DNA of 64,000 bases. It comes from Liolophura sinensis. Its lineage: Eukaryota; Mollusca; Polyplacophora; Chitonida; Chitonidae. This document shows, in pieces, positions 34,440 to 45,097 of the stretch. Positions within the stretch are counted from its first letter, which is position 1. Each line of letters opens with the position of its first letter. Made by a program: the position numbers and the translations under genes. Location: assembly GCF_032854445.1 (NCBI RefSeq), contig NW_027018022.1, positions 1 to 64,000 of the forward strand. Direction: 5' to 3'. Under the pieces are notes generated by a model. It saw nothing but the letters and a program-made list of their open reading frames with translations. It did not search any database and had not been told where the DNA came from.

Positions 34440-35111
34440 GCCGATACCAACCCCAGCGACGACGATGGCTGTCTTCTCCGCATCGTGATTCTATTGGCCT
34501 GGGGGTTCTTTAGCCGCTTTGCGGCGCACATCGGCCATGTGGCGAACTACAACATGCTGAACGTGCGTGGTGGGTGGTGGGACGCTTTCTTGTGGCTTTA
34601 CGATCCCGTGGTCAGGTGCGCGCTTGTGCAAAGTGAGCGGCACTTTAGCGTTCACATCCTCATTGGCGCCTAGCTTCTGGTCCTCTGTGGCCACGACGAT
34701 TTTGTTGTTGTAGCTCGCCACATGGCCGATCTGCAGAAGCATGTCGCTGGGGGCCATATATAGGCCTATGCCATACACAAAGTCTACAGCGCTCCCGGCA
34801 TACTGTAGCACGTCCTGGTAGCGTGTGATAGCAGACGGAAGGTCGATCGGAGAGGAAATAGCGTCTTCAGCGTTCGCGGTAAACTGTTTTTGCGCGTCGA
34901 AGGCTGTGCCCATGCCTAGAATACGCGCCCTTGTTTGCGCTTGGGCGCCTAAAATAGCCCACACGTATGTTCGGATGGAATCGTTTAGGCGCTCTACGCC
35001 CGGCTGCGTGAATCCTTGGGATGTGTCGACAGTGAACGACGCTGAAGCCTCCTCGGCGTCCTGCTGGATGTAGTCGACGTGGAGCGCTGTAGGCTTTCTA
35101 GAGAACGACAT
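34414..35111 (-). pseudogene. S6, copy A
   Basis: ATG at 35,111 (MSFSRKPTALHVDYIQQDAE). Open to 34,491, with GFTQPGVERLNDSIRTYVWA, AFDAQKQFTANAEDAISSPI and LYMAPSDMLLQIGHVASYN. The tail then changes frame, and the C-terminal membrane segment seen in copy B lies out of frame between about 34,414 and 34,490. Convergent with S5. See copy B for interpretation. Confidence 0.75.
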
Positions 35112-35687
35112 CCTGCTCGGATCGAGGTCCCATCACCAATGGGGCTGTAGCCCGTTCTCGTGACATAGTAATATGCCACTCCGAGGCCGTGATTCACCCC
35201 ACTGCGCCTCCAGTCTGTGTGCGTATCTACGCGGAGCTCCCTACAAATCCTCTCATAGGCCCTCTTGTCGTAGGGGTTTTCGAATGTCACCTACGTTCTG
35301 TCTTGCGGCAGGGGGTCCTGGATCTCTTCCAAGACCCTCCTAACTTGATAATAAACATGGAACGTGTAGAGGGCCCTTTTTCGTTGGTCAGGGGCGAGAA
35401 GATGGTCTTTTCCAGAGACGCCACAGCCCGTGGTTGCGCACCAGACCGCAAAGTTCACTTGGTTCTGCCAGAATTGCATAGGATTGGTGTTCCAGGCCTG
35501 AATAATGGAATTGCTGGTTGTCTTTGGCAGCCGGTAAAACACATCTGTGAACTGGACTGGAAAGGGCCTTCTTTTCATCGATGTAGATGTCAAATCGCGT
35601 GAGCTGCTCTGCTTGGGTTTGGATACTATGAAATACCCCGGCCTTGTAAGTGGTCTCTCTATTGAACCTGTAAGCCTCGCTGTTCAT
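34994..35687 (-). pseudogene. S7, copy A, frameshifted
   Basis: ATG at 35,687: MNSEAYRFNRETTYKAGVFH, then ARFDIYIDEKK-like residues, after which the frame shifts near 35,540. The other half (about 35,111-35,593) carries FAVWCATTGCGVSGKDHLLA, HVYYQVRRVLEEIQDPLPQD and NHGLGVAYYYVTRTGYSPIG. The junction with S6 has the same sequence as in copy B, with the frames of the two genes offset by one base. Confidence 0.7.
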
Positions 35688-35704
35688 CGTGGCTATTCCG
35701 TAAT

Positions 35705-36379
35705 ATATTCATCACATTGACTGGCATTCTAAATGGGGCACAGCACGCGCTACCTCATTCCCTTAACAACCTCGACCGCCGCCTTAAAACGGCCCTTCGC
35801 GAGATAACCTCCTACCCGGCCTGGGTGAATATCCCCTCCGGAGCGGGCTTCTTGTTGGAAGAGGGCGCACGCGCTGAAACACGCGTTGAAGTGCCGACGG
35901 GCTACCACAATCTCTGTACGCTGGACAAGGCCGTATTCCGCCCGTATGGGATTTCTCTGAGAATGAATTAAGCTACGGGCCGGTTAGTCCTTACCATCCC
36001 AGAAAATACCACCATAGCGCTCGTGGAGCTTGCCCCAATCTTCGGGTTCCGGGACGGGAATGCGCTCATATGGCGGACTGCAGAAGGTGACACGCTGCCT
36101 AACTTGGTCTCACACAAAGAAGTCTTCGTGCATTTAGATGAACTGAGCACCTGAGAAAACGTGAGAATAACCTCAGATTTCGGTGGCGGTTCAACACTAC
36201 TTAAGGCCATCGCCGTGACTAGTGAAGGGATTAACTGCGGGTAGACGGTTTCATTTCCCAACCCACATTACAAAGCCTTTCGCGCCGAGTATATAACGCA
36301 CTTGACCGTGGCGGTTTTAGATAAAGACGGCAAGTATATGGCTGTAGGGTACCTCAGTGCTACCCTAGAAATACATTGA
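35705..36379 (+). pseudogene. S8, copy A, start codon lost
   Basis: The position matching the copy B ATG is ATA at 35,705. Downstream, GILNGAQHALPHSLNNLDRR and PTGYHNLCTLDKAVFRPYG match S8, then a stop at 35,969-35,971. Later frames contain VSHKEVFVHLDEL-like and YLSATLEIH residues up to TGA at 36,377-36,379. Broken by at least two lesions besides the start. Confidence 0.7.
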
Positions 36380-36381
36380 GT

Positions 36382-37206
36382 ATGGTGGACGCAGCCGGTC
36401 CCAGGTCTGCGTGCCTGTCTTTAAGCGACTTGGCAGATGTGTCGGAGTTCGAACTTCAAGGTCAGGAAGGTAAAATCTACGCCTTCCATTTTCAAAGTGG
36501 CTGCAAAAAGATTACGGGGGGGGGGGGCAAGCAAAACCTGCCACGTTTGCGTCTCCCAAAGATGTCTCATCCACTGCAGAGGAAGAGCGCAGGTCGCCTT
36601 CTGAGGTGAACGAAGAACAAAAACTCTCATTAATTCGCTTTGAAGACCGCTTTGTTCTTACCAGAGCTCGCGGCCTCGATTGGTTGATAAATGTGAAGGT
36701 GACCCCGATGTTGGTCCAGACCGCCGGGGCCGATGTAAAAAAAAATTTTCAACTCCGGAGCCTCTTTCGTGTCGTGGGTACCAGCCAGCACCTGTCTTTT
36801 GGCTTTGGAAGGAGGAAGTTACTTCACACTAACTGCTCCGCCGGGTGTAGAGACCGTGCGTCTTAACGCGCAAACCGAGTTTAAGGCCACACTACGAATA
36901 AACCCTGGATCTATACTTATCTTTAACATCATACTTGGCGCGGCCTCTCAACGCTGCTCCTCCATAATTACCGAGTTGAAACTAAAGTGGCCTGCAAAGC
37001 ACGATGGAAAGGAGCTCAGACTTATGATCAAATTACCAGCCAAGGGCAACCCAGTCATCCAAAGCTCTCTCGAGGATATACGAGTCTTCCCAGGGTGTAT
37101 TTTCAATCTCAATGAAATCTTTTTAGAGTCCGGTATAAGACTTCGCCGCCTTCGTGTTAGTAATCCCGAGGACAATTTAGAGTTGACCGACGTTATTGAT
37201 TCGTAG
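36382..37206 (+). pseudogene. S9, copy A, frameshifted
   Basis: ATG at 36,382 (MVDAAGPRSACLSLSDLADV). A run of 11-12 G near 36,520 probably causes the first frameshift. After it come EEQKLSLIRFEDRFVLTRAR, an A run of nine at 36,737-36,745 with another shift, and a long final ORF with LRINPGSILIFNIILGA, LRLMIKLPAKGNPVIQSSL and NPEDNLELTDVIDS. The beta-rich, hydrophobic alternation suggests an extended beta fold; no family recognised. Confidence 0.7.
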
Positions 37207-37216
37207 GACGGACAAT

Positions 37217-37951
37217 ATGGGACGACTGTACCCGACGATCATGGATGACCACCCCTTGGCCCCGACCGCGCCGCCGGAGAGCGGGGCGCCGACGATCATG
37301 GTTGAAAACCCCATGATTCCGGAGAGCGTGGCGCAAACTGGCCACGCCCATCGTCGGCAGTATATCACCCAAATACAGAATCAGCTTGAATCTGAGCGAG
37401 ACCTCCGTCGGGCCTTGTACAAAAAGTACCGGCGCGGTGTTTTGGCCACCGAGGCCCTTGATTCAGCCATGCTCACGGCCGGTTTGGGCCTAGGGGTTTC
37501 AGGCGTGGGGCTACTCACAACGATAATTGCAGCCCCTGCTGTCTTGGCCATGCAAGCTGCAGCCCTAGCTTGCGGTGTCTTAAATGTCGCCGGAAAGTTC
37601 GTTAGCCGCCGACTTCACGCAAAGGCCAAGAAACATAACGATATATGGCTGCTGGCTGAGGCCAAACTTAACAGCATCCGTACGCAGGTATCTACGGCAT
37701 TATCTGATGGTGCTATTTCAAACGTAGAGTTTAGACAAATCGTGCAGGAGCTCAAGAACCACTCTAATCTGAAGCAGGAGATACGCGCCAAGTCTCGTAA
37801 GGCATTCAACGCCGTAGAGATCGATGAAAGCACGAAAAAACAGCTTATAGATCGCGGCCGAAAACTAGCCCGGCAAGAACTGAAAAACGCCCTTTTCAAA
37901 TTATGTTCTGGGGAGGTACCCAGGGGTTTTGGAATCCGAGCAAACCCATGA
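37217..37951 (+). CDS. S10, hydrophobic hairpin protein, copy A, C-terminally extended
   Basis: Start at 37,217 (MGRLYPTIMDDHPLAPT). About 244 codons against 220 in copy B because the normal stop TGA is TTA here, adding about 23 residues read from the terminal repeat. Proline-rich head, then RDLRRALYKKYRRGVLATEA, a long hydrophobic pair (LTAGLGLGVSGVGLLTTIIA and PAVLAMQAAALACGVLNVAG), and a basic coiled-coil-like tail. The core frame has survived intact in two copies. Confidence 0.7.
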   Translation: MGRLYPTIMDDHPLAPTAPPESGAPTIMVENPMIPESVAQTGHAHRRQYITQIQNQLESERDLRRALYKKYRRGVLATEALDSAMLTAGLGLGVSGVGLLTTIIAAPAVLAMQAAALACGVLNVAGKFVSRRLHAKAKKHNDIWLLAEAKLNSIRTQVSTALSDGAISNVEFRQIVQELKNHSNLKQEIRAKSRKAFNAVEIDESTKKQLIDRGRKLARQELKNALFKLCSGEVPRGFGIRANP

Positions 37952-38792
37952 TATGTCTCGAGAACCCCGGGGGTAAAAAAAAAATCTGCCCCGTGTGGGG
38001 CTCGAACCCATGGTCCAAAAAAGCAAAAGGCCTGGTTTATAGCTCAGCCTGTTACCAATTAATCACCACCCTAACGGCGGGCTCCGGATTTTTTGCCCTA
38101 GCGACTCGCCGTTAGAGGGGGTTAATTGGCGCTGACACATTCCACCACCAATGGGTCATCTACAACACCCCTTGGTAAGGTCTCTCTGCCTTAGAAGTGC
38201 GTAGAGCCCGACGTTATATCCAGGTAATGCATTCATATACTACACATACAGGAGACCAAATCCGGATTTGAGCTGGCAAACATCCCCTTATATACGCAGT
38301 ATATGAATACACCCCTTACATACAGCGCCATTCACACCTCTGTCAGCCGATTGGGCTATATCCCAGACCCACGAAACATGGGCTAAATTGGAAGGACTAT
38401 TCCGCATAAACACAATATCTCCAATCCTCCCAAAAATTACTAGATTTTATCAAACAAGACACGCTGAAAAAGACTGCCACATTTATTTTTCATGAAAACC
38501 CGTAGTTTAAGCCCTATCCTGGGGAGAAAATCAGCTGAATCACCCTATTGTGCAACACATCCGGTTTACCTATAAGCCATATGACTTATCTGTTAAATGC
38601 CAACTAGGTCGCCTCGTATCAATGTGTGTATGTAGGCTAGACTTGTAAATAAACGTGTACGCCTTGGTTAGGGGGGCGCCCAAGCGGGGGGGGGGGAGGT
38701 GTTATGGTGGGAAAGGTGGCTGGGAGCCTCTGTTTGTTCTGGGGAGGGCCCCAGGGGGAGGGTGTGCCAGAACCGGCATTGCGTATACTACT
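37905..38792. repeat. Right terminal region of copy A
   Basis: Starts with GTTCTGGGGAGGTACCC, the inverted form of the left-end module, then a tRNA-like stretch, a hairpin (CTAACGGCG at 38,071 with CGCCGTTAG at 38,107), and a long tract whose reverse complement matches the left end of copy B at 45,190-45,660 (for example AATCAGCTGAATCACCCTAT and CTAGGTCGCCTCGTATCAAT). It closes with the module inverted and GTATACTACTA. Long terminal inverted repeats are a Polinton hallmark. Confidence 0.75.
37973..38070 (-). ncRNA. tRNA-like pol III-type element in the terminal region, copy A
   Basis: On the minus strand it reads a D-arm/A-box-like GATTAATTGGTAACAGG, about 50 bases later a B box GGGTTCGAGCCCC, and then a T run of ten. 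That is the order of an internal pol III promoter plus terminator, but the 5' acceptor strand does not pair well with the 3' side, so it is tRNA-like and not a convincing tRNA gene. Two more copies are at 59,876 and 60,368. Confidence 0.45.
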
Positions 38793-41475
38793 AATGTCAC
38801 TTTCATAAATGCTGTACATCCTGTCAAACATGCTGATAACAATCACTTTCAGGAACCTGTGGTCAATAGTATGGATGCTTCTGTGAATGGTGACACTTGT
38901 GGTAAGTGGCATCTACCAGTGGACATTAGTCATCTCACTAGTGGACAGCAGAACATTGTTCCGGACATGTTGCGTCAAAAGTGTGACGCATTCTCCAGAA
39001 ATTCAGATGACTAAGGTTGTGCTCCTGATCTTCAGATGGAAATTAAGTTGATGGACAATGTACCAGTGCACCAGAAATATTCTGGATTTCCCCCTGCGCT
39101 CTATGCTGAAGTCAGAGCGTATTTGTCGGACTTGTTAGGGAAGGGATGGGTGACTAAGTCTAATTCCCCCTATGCATCACCAGTCGTGTGTTTTAGGAAG
39201 CATGATGGCTCCCTGAGACTCTGTATTGGCTACAGACAGCTCATTAAGAAAACCACATCCGATCGACAACCGATTCCCCGTGTGCAAGATGCATTGAACA
39301 CACTGTCAGGTAATTCTTGGTTTTCGTTGTTGGACTAGGGTAAAGCCTACCACCAAGGGTTTATGCATGAGAACAGTAAACATTTGACTGAATTCGTCTC
39401 CCCCTGGGCCCTTTATCAGTGGGATCGAATACCGTTTGGCCTCAGAAATGCCCCAGCTTGTTTCCAACGATTCATGGAAGATGCCTTGGATGGACTGCGG
39501 AGTGATGTTTGTCTTCCCTACTTCGATGATGTCATGGTCTATGCTAAGACGTTCCAGGATGAAGTTGAAAGAGTGAGTGCTGAGGCGACTCGCTTCCCAC
39601 GGTATCAAACTCCGTCCAGGCATATAGTATTCAAACGAGAGGTACGTTATCTAGGAATGATCATGAGTGAAGATGGCTACAAGATGGACCCGAAGGACAT
39701 CGCCCCAATGGTAGCTTTGAAACAGCAGAAACCCAAGAATGTTGGTGAACTCCGAAGGCTCTTTGGACTGATCGGCTACTATCGGCGTTATATTCAGGAC
39801 TTTCCAGAACTGCGAAGCCACTGTATGACCTGCTGAAAGGTAGTGGGGCTCGTAGTGATGGCCGACCTTCAAAGACCAAGAGCAAAAAGGTAAAGTCTTG
39901 TCAAGTGCCTTCAAGCCACCCGATGCTATGGACTGACTTGCACCGGGACAGATTGGATTCTCTTGTTGATTGTCTTACTAAACCTCCAGTGATGGGTTAT
40001 CCGTGTTTCGACGAACCATTCGTCTTGTACACAGACGCGTCAAAGGATGGCCTAGGCGCAGTGCTCTACCAGGTACAAAACGGCAAGATGAAAGTCATTG
40101 GCTATGGCTCTAGAACTCTTTGGGTTGCGGAACAGAACTACCACCTTCATTCCAGTAAATTGGAGTTCTTAGCTCTAAAATGGGCTGTAACAGATAAGTT
40201 CAAGGATTACCTCTACTATGCCCAAAGCTTCACAGTGTACACGGACAATAATCCGTTGATTTATGTCACAGCCAGTGCTAGACTCAAGGCCACAGGTCAC
40301 AGGTGGGTTGCGGAATTAGCAGACTTTCGGTTTGAACTGAAGTATCGCCCTGGCAGGAATAATGTTGTTGCCGTTATACTGTCTCGTATGCCTCTGCCAA
40401 TAGAACCCTACATGCCGTCGTGTACAGAAGAATGCTCCATAGACACTGTGTCAGCGATTCTGAATGGAGCAGCATTTGAAGACTGTTTCCCCTTATTCAC
40501 TCCAATGACTGTTTCGTCCAGTTCAGTGGAAAACGCAGACTCACCTAGGATGGAAAGCGCCTTAAAAAGATTGAATTAAAGGACGTTCAGTTCAAAGACT
40601 CGGCGATCCATCTAGTACTGGAGCTGAAACAGGTGAACCGCAGGTCAACAACCAGACAGTTGCGAGCAGAACAGCCTGACGTTAGATCACTGCTGAGGAA
40701 AACACAGATTGTTGTTCCCAAGGAACTCATATTGTCTACAGTGAACTGCATGACAATATGGGTCACTTAGGCACAGATCCTGTTCTGGACCTCGCTAGGA
40801 ACAGGTTTTAGTGGCCACACATGAAGGCAGATGTGGAGGAATGCATCACCAAGAGGTGTGTATGCCTTAAACAGAAACGTCCCACTAAATCAGTCAGAGC
40901 ACCGATGGAACCAATCTTAGCTACGTGTCCTTTGGAACTTGTGTCAATCGACTTTCTCCACTTAGACAAGATCAAAGGTGGTTATGAATATGTGCTTCTG
41001 TTAGTTGATCACTTCACGAGGTTCGCCCAAGCTTATCCAACGAGAAACAAGTCTGCAAAAACTGTTGCTGATAAATTGTTCAATGTATTTGCCTTGAAGT
41101 TTGAACAAGAAGTCTACATGATCAGGGTGGTGAATTTTAAAACGGACTCATTTCTCAACTAGGTAGACCACCTAGGCTTCCAGTCGACTTCAACTTCGGC
41201 TTGAACCAACAGCTTTTGGCCACGAATCACTCAGACTTTGTAAAAGACTGCGCGACATTGCTTGTAAGCAATCGAAGAAGTTGGCGGATGACAACAAGAA
41301 GAGGTACGACCAGAAGGTACACCATACCGATCTTCATCCTGGAGACACAGTCCTTGTGAGGAATTTGACCCCAAGAGGAGGACCTGGGAAGTTGCAAAGT
41401 TGTCTCATTGGGAAGATAGCGTTCACATCGTGGTTTAACAAAAGTTTTCTGAACATAAAGAGTGTTGTCACTTAG
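38793..41475 (+). pseudogene. Ty3/Gypsy pol, 5'-truncated and decayed
   Basis: Begins directly at the copy A terminus, inside pol. Segments: ISHLTSGQQNIVPDMLRQK before the RT; RT at 39,036-39,836 with KSNSPYASPVVCFRKHDGSL, an in-frame TAG at 39,336, FGLRNAPACFQRFMEDAL and an active site YFDD where YLDD or YVDD is usual; RNase H at 39,905-40,579 with FVLYTDASKDGLGAVLYQ; integrase with H2C2 remnants near 40,750-40,870, VSIDFLHLDK and LVDHFTRFAQAYPT; then an internal deletion and a C-terminal piece, VLVRNLTPRGGPGKL. Gag and protease are absent. Several frameshifts. Confidence 0.88.
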
Positions 41476-41758
41476 AAGCGTGTCTACAATACATGTCCTA
41501 GTGGATATAATGAATATCCAAGTTTACTCTTGTAAAATGTCACAGACATTATTTTTTTCCGGGGAGAATGTGAGGCCCTATATACATGTGCAATCTCACC
41601 ACAGTGAGGTAGCCATCTTTTGTAACATTTTTTTGTTAACTATCATTGTGGCACAATTTTCTGTTAGTATTTTTCATAACCTGTATTGAATAACCTAAGG
41701 AATGAATGGCCGTGTGTTTGGGCCAGCGTGACTTCAGACGTAAAAGATTGTGGCATCG

Positions 41759-41837
41759 TGCACTCATTTACCATCTCTGAGACGATCGCCACGTTTGGAT
41801 TATATCCTAACGAAATTCCCTCTTCATTCTTTTTCAG
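41759..41837 (+). repeat. 79-bp direct repeat, copy 1 (inside candidate LTR)
   Basis: Shares CACTCATTTACCATC, GAGACGATCGCCACGTTT and TTCATTCTTTTTCAG-like blocks with 42,541-42,620, 782 bp downstream, at about 85-90% identity by eye. Confidence 0.75.
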
Positions 41838-42540
41838 GTATGTAATCATGCAGATTCCTTAAGCCATACAACCGTTGTTAAATGCACAGTTACTTGTATA
41901 GTTATGGCGAATAAGCACATGGTTGTATTAATTAGTAGATTAGCTTACAAAGTAGTTGTCTATCGGTCACCTTCAGACGTCGTTGTCGTTTCTATTTATT
42001 TAACATTACGTAATGCTACGCTTCGTATTCCCTAGATTTTTGATTGAAATAACAGTAGTTTTAGTTCAGTACATTTAACGATAGTTGTGTCTTTTAATAG
42101 TTTGTAACTCCAGTAAAACTAGATAGAAAGCCCGAGTGGCTTAGAGGAATATTTCCTTACGTATTTTGTAGTAGAAATCCACAAATGTGTGCGATGTCAA
42201 AAGTATGTAAACAAAGGGGGATGACTCCCGATGGAATACGCTCAACAGGAGCGACTACTTTTGTTGGAATGATGGAAATAAGGGGCTTAACTCTAATGTC
42301 AAAGGACAATATGTGTCTGGAAAGTGTAATATATTGTAACTTTCTTTACTTTGTTCCAAAACTGTATAGAGGTTTTGCAGAGTTAACAATTGTACAAGTA
42401 TATATAGATTTATTTCATTTAGTTCATATTTATGTAAAGCAAACTCATGTCACAATTCATTTAAATACATTGTACTACTTTATTTCACTTAATTTACAGT
42501 GTCCCATAAAAATTAATTATGATTTGTTGTTATTTAAATC

Positions 42541-42620
42541 GTACACTCATTTACCATCCTTGAGACGATCGCCACGTTTTGATTATGTCCTAATGAAAAT
42601 TCCTTTTTATTCTTCTTCAG
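42541..42620 (+). repeat. 79-bp direct repeat, copy 2
   Basis: Partner of 41,759-41,837. The duplicated block ends in a pyrimidine tract plus CAG in both copies. Confidence 0.75.
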
Positions 42621-42688
42621 AATATAAACGTTAAACGTTAAATGTAAACGTTATACAGTGTTTCATCTCGGTGTTTTACAACTGCGCT

Positions 42689-42935
42689 CAGAGAGGACGG
42701 GAACCTGTGCACCGTACACCTGAGGAACCGCTTCCTGACAGTAATGTCATCGTCAATCAATGCCTCAGGTCACCCGTTCAGTCGGCAGACGATGTCCAGG
42801 AGACTCATGGTTTACGAAATTAAGGTCTATCGACCATTCAGACGCCAGTTGTTGACAGCCGAATATCGTCGCCAGGGGTTGCAATGGTCTCGAATTGTAC
42901 GCCCTTGGCAGCGACGTGATTGGCAACGTGTTGAA
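42689..42935 (+). pseudogene. Tc1-type transposase fragment
   Basis: Reads, with a minor frame problem, TVHLRNRFLTVMSSSINASG, then SRQTMSRRLMVYEIKVYRPF and QWSRIVRPWQRRDWQRV, the linker between DNA-binding and catalytic parts of a Tc1-type transposase different from that at 5-6.5 kb. No DDE region and no inverted ends. It stops where the tandem repeat array begins. Confidence 0.75.
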
Positions 42936-43275
42936 AAGACAAGTTGCCTAAAACGAGAGAAAATGACTCAGAGTAATGGCACCTAAACCCTTTTCCCCAT
43001 TCTATGACGATATCAGTTTCATGCATCCTGGGATCTGTCACAGACTGGTAAAAACCAAACCCTTTTTCCCTTTTTATAAAAATACAAGTTTGCTGAACCG
43101 AGGAAATGTCAAAGATTAATGACTGCTAAACCGTTTTCCTCATTTTAGGACGAAAGAAGTTGTCTGAATGAGGGAAGTGTCTCAGATTGGTGACAGTCAA
43201 TTCCCTTTTCCATGTTTTTGGCAATACAAGCTTGCTGAATAAGGTGAAATGTCACAGATTAATGACACTCACGTA
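42936..43275 (+). repeat. Tandem repeat array, part 1 (60-70-bp unit)
   Basis: Diverged units built on GTCACAGATTGGTGACAG, then CTAAACC.TTTTCCCC.TTTT, then either GGACGAGACAAGTTGTC or GACAATACAAGCTTGC. Two unit types seem to alternate. The same array resumes at 44,100. Confidence 0.75.
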
Positions 43276-43344
43276 TGTGGGATAATATCTATTTTCTGTG
43301 CATAAATGCCGATGTATATAGATAAGTGAAGAGAGATTTTTTTC

Positions 43345-43445
43345 TTTATTTGATTGATGCTTTTCGTAGTACACAAGAATATTGATCTTATGCAAGAAGG
43401 CCAGCAATATGGTGTGAGAAAAGCGAGCACAGCGGAGAGGAAAAA
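43345..43445 (-). mobile_element. SINE family 1, decayed 3' fragment
   Basis: TTGATGCTTTTCGTAGTACA then CAAGAATATTGATCTTATGC and GGCCAGCAATATGGTG match the reversed tail and body of family 1 with many substitutions. No head. It lies between the two array parts. Confidence 0.6.
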
Positions 43446-44099
43446 AAAGAAACAGAGGTCACAGATGTCAATCAACAGATAATCACAACATTATTCACAT
43501 GGACTTGCATGTTTACTTACGTTTTCTGGTATAGGTCACATTATTGAGAGAGTGAATCAAACATTCTCATATTCACCACAATATAATGCGGGGAAGTATC
43601 TCAGACTGATGACTGCCAAGCCCTCCTTTCCCCCTTTTCGCTGAAATTTGAGTTGTCACGGATTTCTAAAACTGGTGCAGATTATAGTAGAAACTGGATT
43701 ACAAATGTGTTGAATATCTATTTCTTATCATTTTTATCTTTGCATTTGTGAAAATGAGCAGGTAAAACAAGACATATTTATTGAAGACACTGGTTGATTT
43801 ATATATTAACACATATGTATGTTAATTAATGTTAACTTAACAATCGTGTTTGGCACGCCAGCCCGATTATATATGTAAATATATATGTGTGAAATAATAA
43901 ATAATAAATTTCTTCTTTTGTCTCCTTAGTTACCATGCAGGCATGAAGAAAGCTTCGAGCTGTTACCTTTGGTAGTAAGTCGGTTAGCCTTGGTCGGAAG
44001 TTTCACCAAAGCCTACATTGAGTGAGACAAGAGACCGTTGACTGAGCGCAGGATCAAGTTAAAATAGTGGAAGGATGAAAGAATATCGAAGTCTTAAAG
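43446..44099. other. AT-rich spacer between array parts
   Basis: Contains one stray repeat-like unit near 43,590-43,640 and otherwise no signal. Confidence 0.45.
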
Positions 44100-45097
44100 C
44101 AACAACTGGTAATAGGACGATGTAAACTAAGTTTCCTGAATCAGAAGAACTGTCAGAAATTGGTGACAGTCAGAACCTTTTCCGCGTTTTATGACATTAC
44201 AAGCTTGCCAAATCAGAGGAAGTGTCACAGACTGGTGACAGCTAAACCATTTTCCCCGTTTTAGGACGAAACAAGTTGTCTAAACGAGATAGTGTGTCTC
44301 AAATTGATGACAACCAAATCTTTTTCCCGTTTTATAACCATATTAGATTGCTTTATCTGAGAACCTGTCAAAGCTTCATGACAGCGAAAGGCTTTTCAAT
44401 GTTTTGGAACTAGAGAATTTGTATGAATGACGGAAAGTGTCTCAAAGTGGTGACAGTCAGTTCCCCTTTCCTCGTTTTTGGCCATACAAGTTTGCTGAAT
44501 TATGGGAACAATGACAGATTGGTGACAGGAAAACACTTCTCCCAATTTTGTGACAATACTGTAAGCTTGCCAAGTCAGGGGAACTGTCACAGTTTGGTGA
44601 CAACTAAACCATTTTCCCCCTTTTTAGGACGAGACAAGATGTTTAAACGAGAGAAAAAGTCTCAGAGTGATGACAGCCTTTTAACCGTTTTATGACAACC
44701 TAAGCTTGCCAAATCAGAGGAATTGTCGCAGACAGCGAAACGCTTTTCGCCGTTTTAAAGCAAGAGGGGCTCTCCAAATGAGGGGAAGTGTCCCAGATTA
44801 GTGACAATCAATTTACTTTTTCGCGTTTTTAGCGACACAAGTTTGCTGATTCAGGGGAACTGTAACAGATTTCTGACAGCCAAACCCTTTTCCCGGTTTT
44901 ATGACAATACTGTACGCTTGCCGAATCCGTAAAACTCTTACAGATTGGTGACAGCCAAATCATTTGGCCCGTTTTATGAAAATAAAAGCTTGCCAAGTTA
45001 CAGGAACCGTCACAGATTGGTGACAGCTAAACCAATTTCCCCTTTAGGACGAGACACGTTGTCAAAGCGAGAAAAATTGTCTCAGATTGATGACAAC
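44100..45097 (+). repeat. Tandem repeat array, part 2
   Basis: About 1 kb of diverged units in the same orientation as part 1, each with the inner inverted pair TGTCACAG/GGTGACA-type. It ends exactly where copy B's terminal motif (AGTAGTAGGGGG) begins, so copy B probably inserted into this array. Confidence 0.75.

Larger units (their letters stand above)
25452..38792 (+). mobile_element. Polinton-like element, copy A (defective)
   Basis: About 13.3 kb, GC-richer than its flanks, with integrase, polymerase remnant, packaging ATPase, major capsid gene and ten compact genes in the same order as copy B. It begins near AGTAGTAGTATAGGG and ends near the inverted GTATACTACTA at 38,782-38,792, so both ends carry the same AGTAGTATA-type terminus. 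No matching 6-bp target duplication was found. Damage includes a 2.47-kb polymerase deletion, integrase stops, a Harbinger insertion in S1, a SINE in S5 and many frameshifts. Confidence 0.85.
41569..42680 (+). repeat. Candidate 3' LTR of the Gypsy element
   Basis: A purine tract, GGGGAGAA, directly precedes TGTGAGGCCC, the expected polypurine primer then LTR start, 94 bases after the last pol stop. A plausible end is TTTTACA at 42,680, giving 1,112 bp with TGT...ACA ends. The 5' LTR is missing, so the boundary cannot be confirmed. Two copies of an about 79-bp segment lie inside. Confidence 0.45.

Noticed and set aside
25446-38798. 6-bp target duplication around copy A
   Set aside because: Flanks TGTACA/ACAT on the left and ATGTCA on the right do not match as a direct repeat in any alignment tried.
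39520-39535. Novel RT active site YFDD
   Set aside because: The gene is heavily decayed, so the Phe in place of Leu or Val is probably a mutation, not a functional variant.
42936-45097. CRISPR-like repeats
   Set aside because: Units are diverged and contiguous without unique equal-length spacers, and the DNA is eukaryotic. Better explained as a minisatellite.
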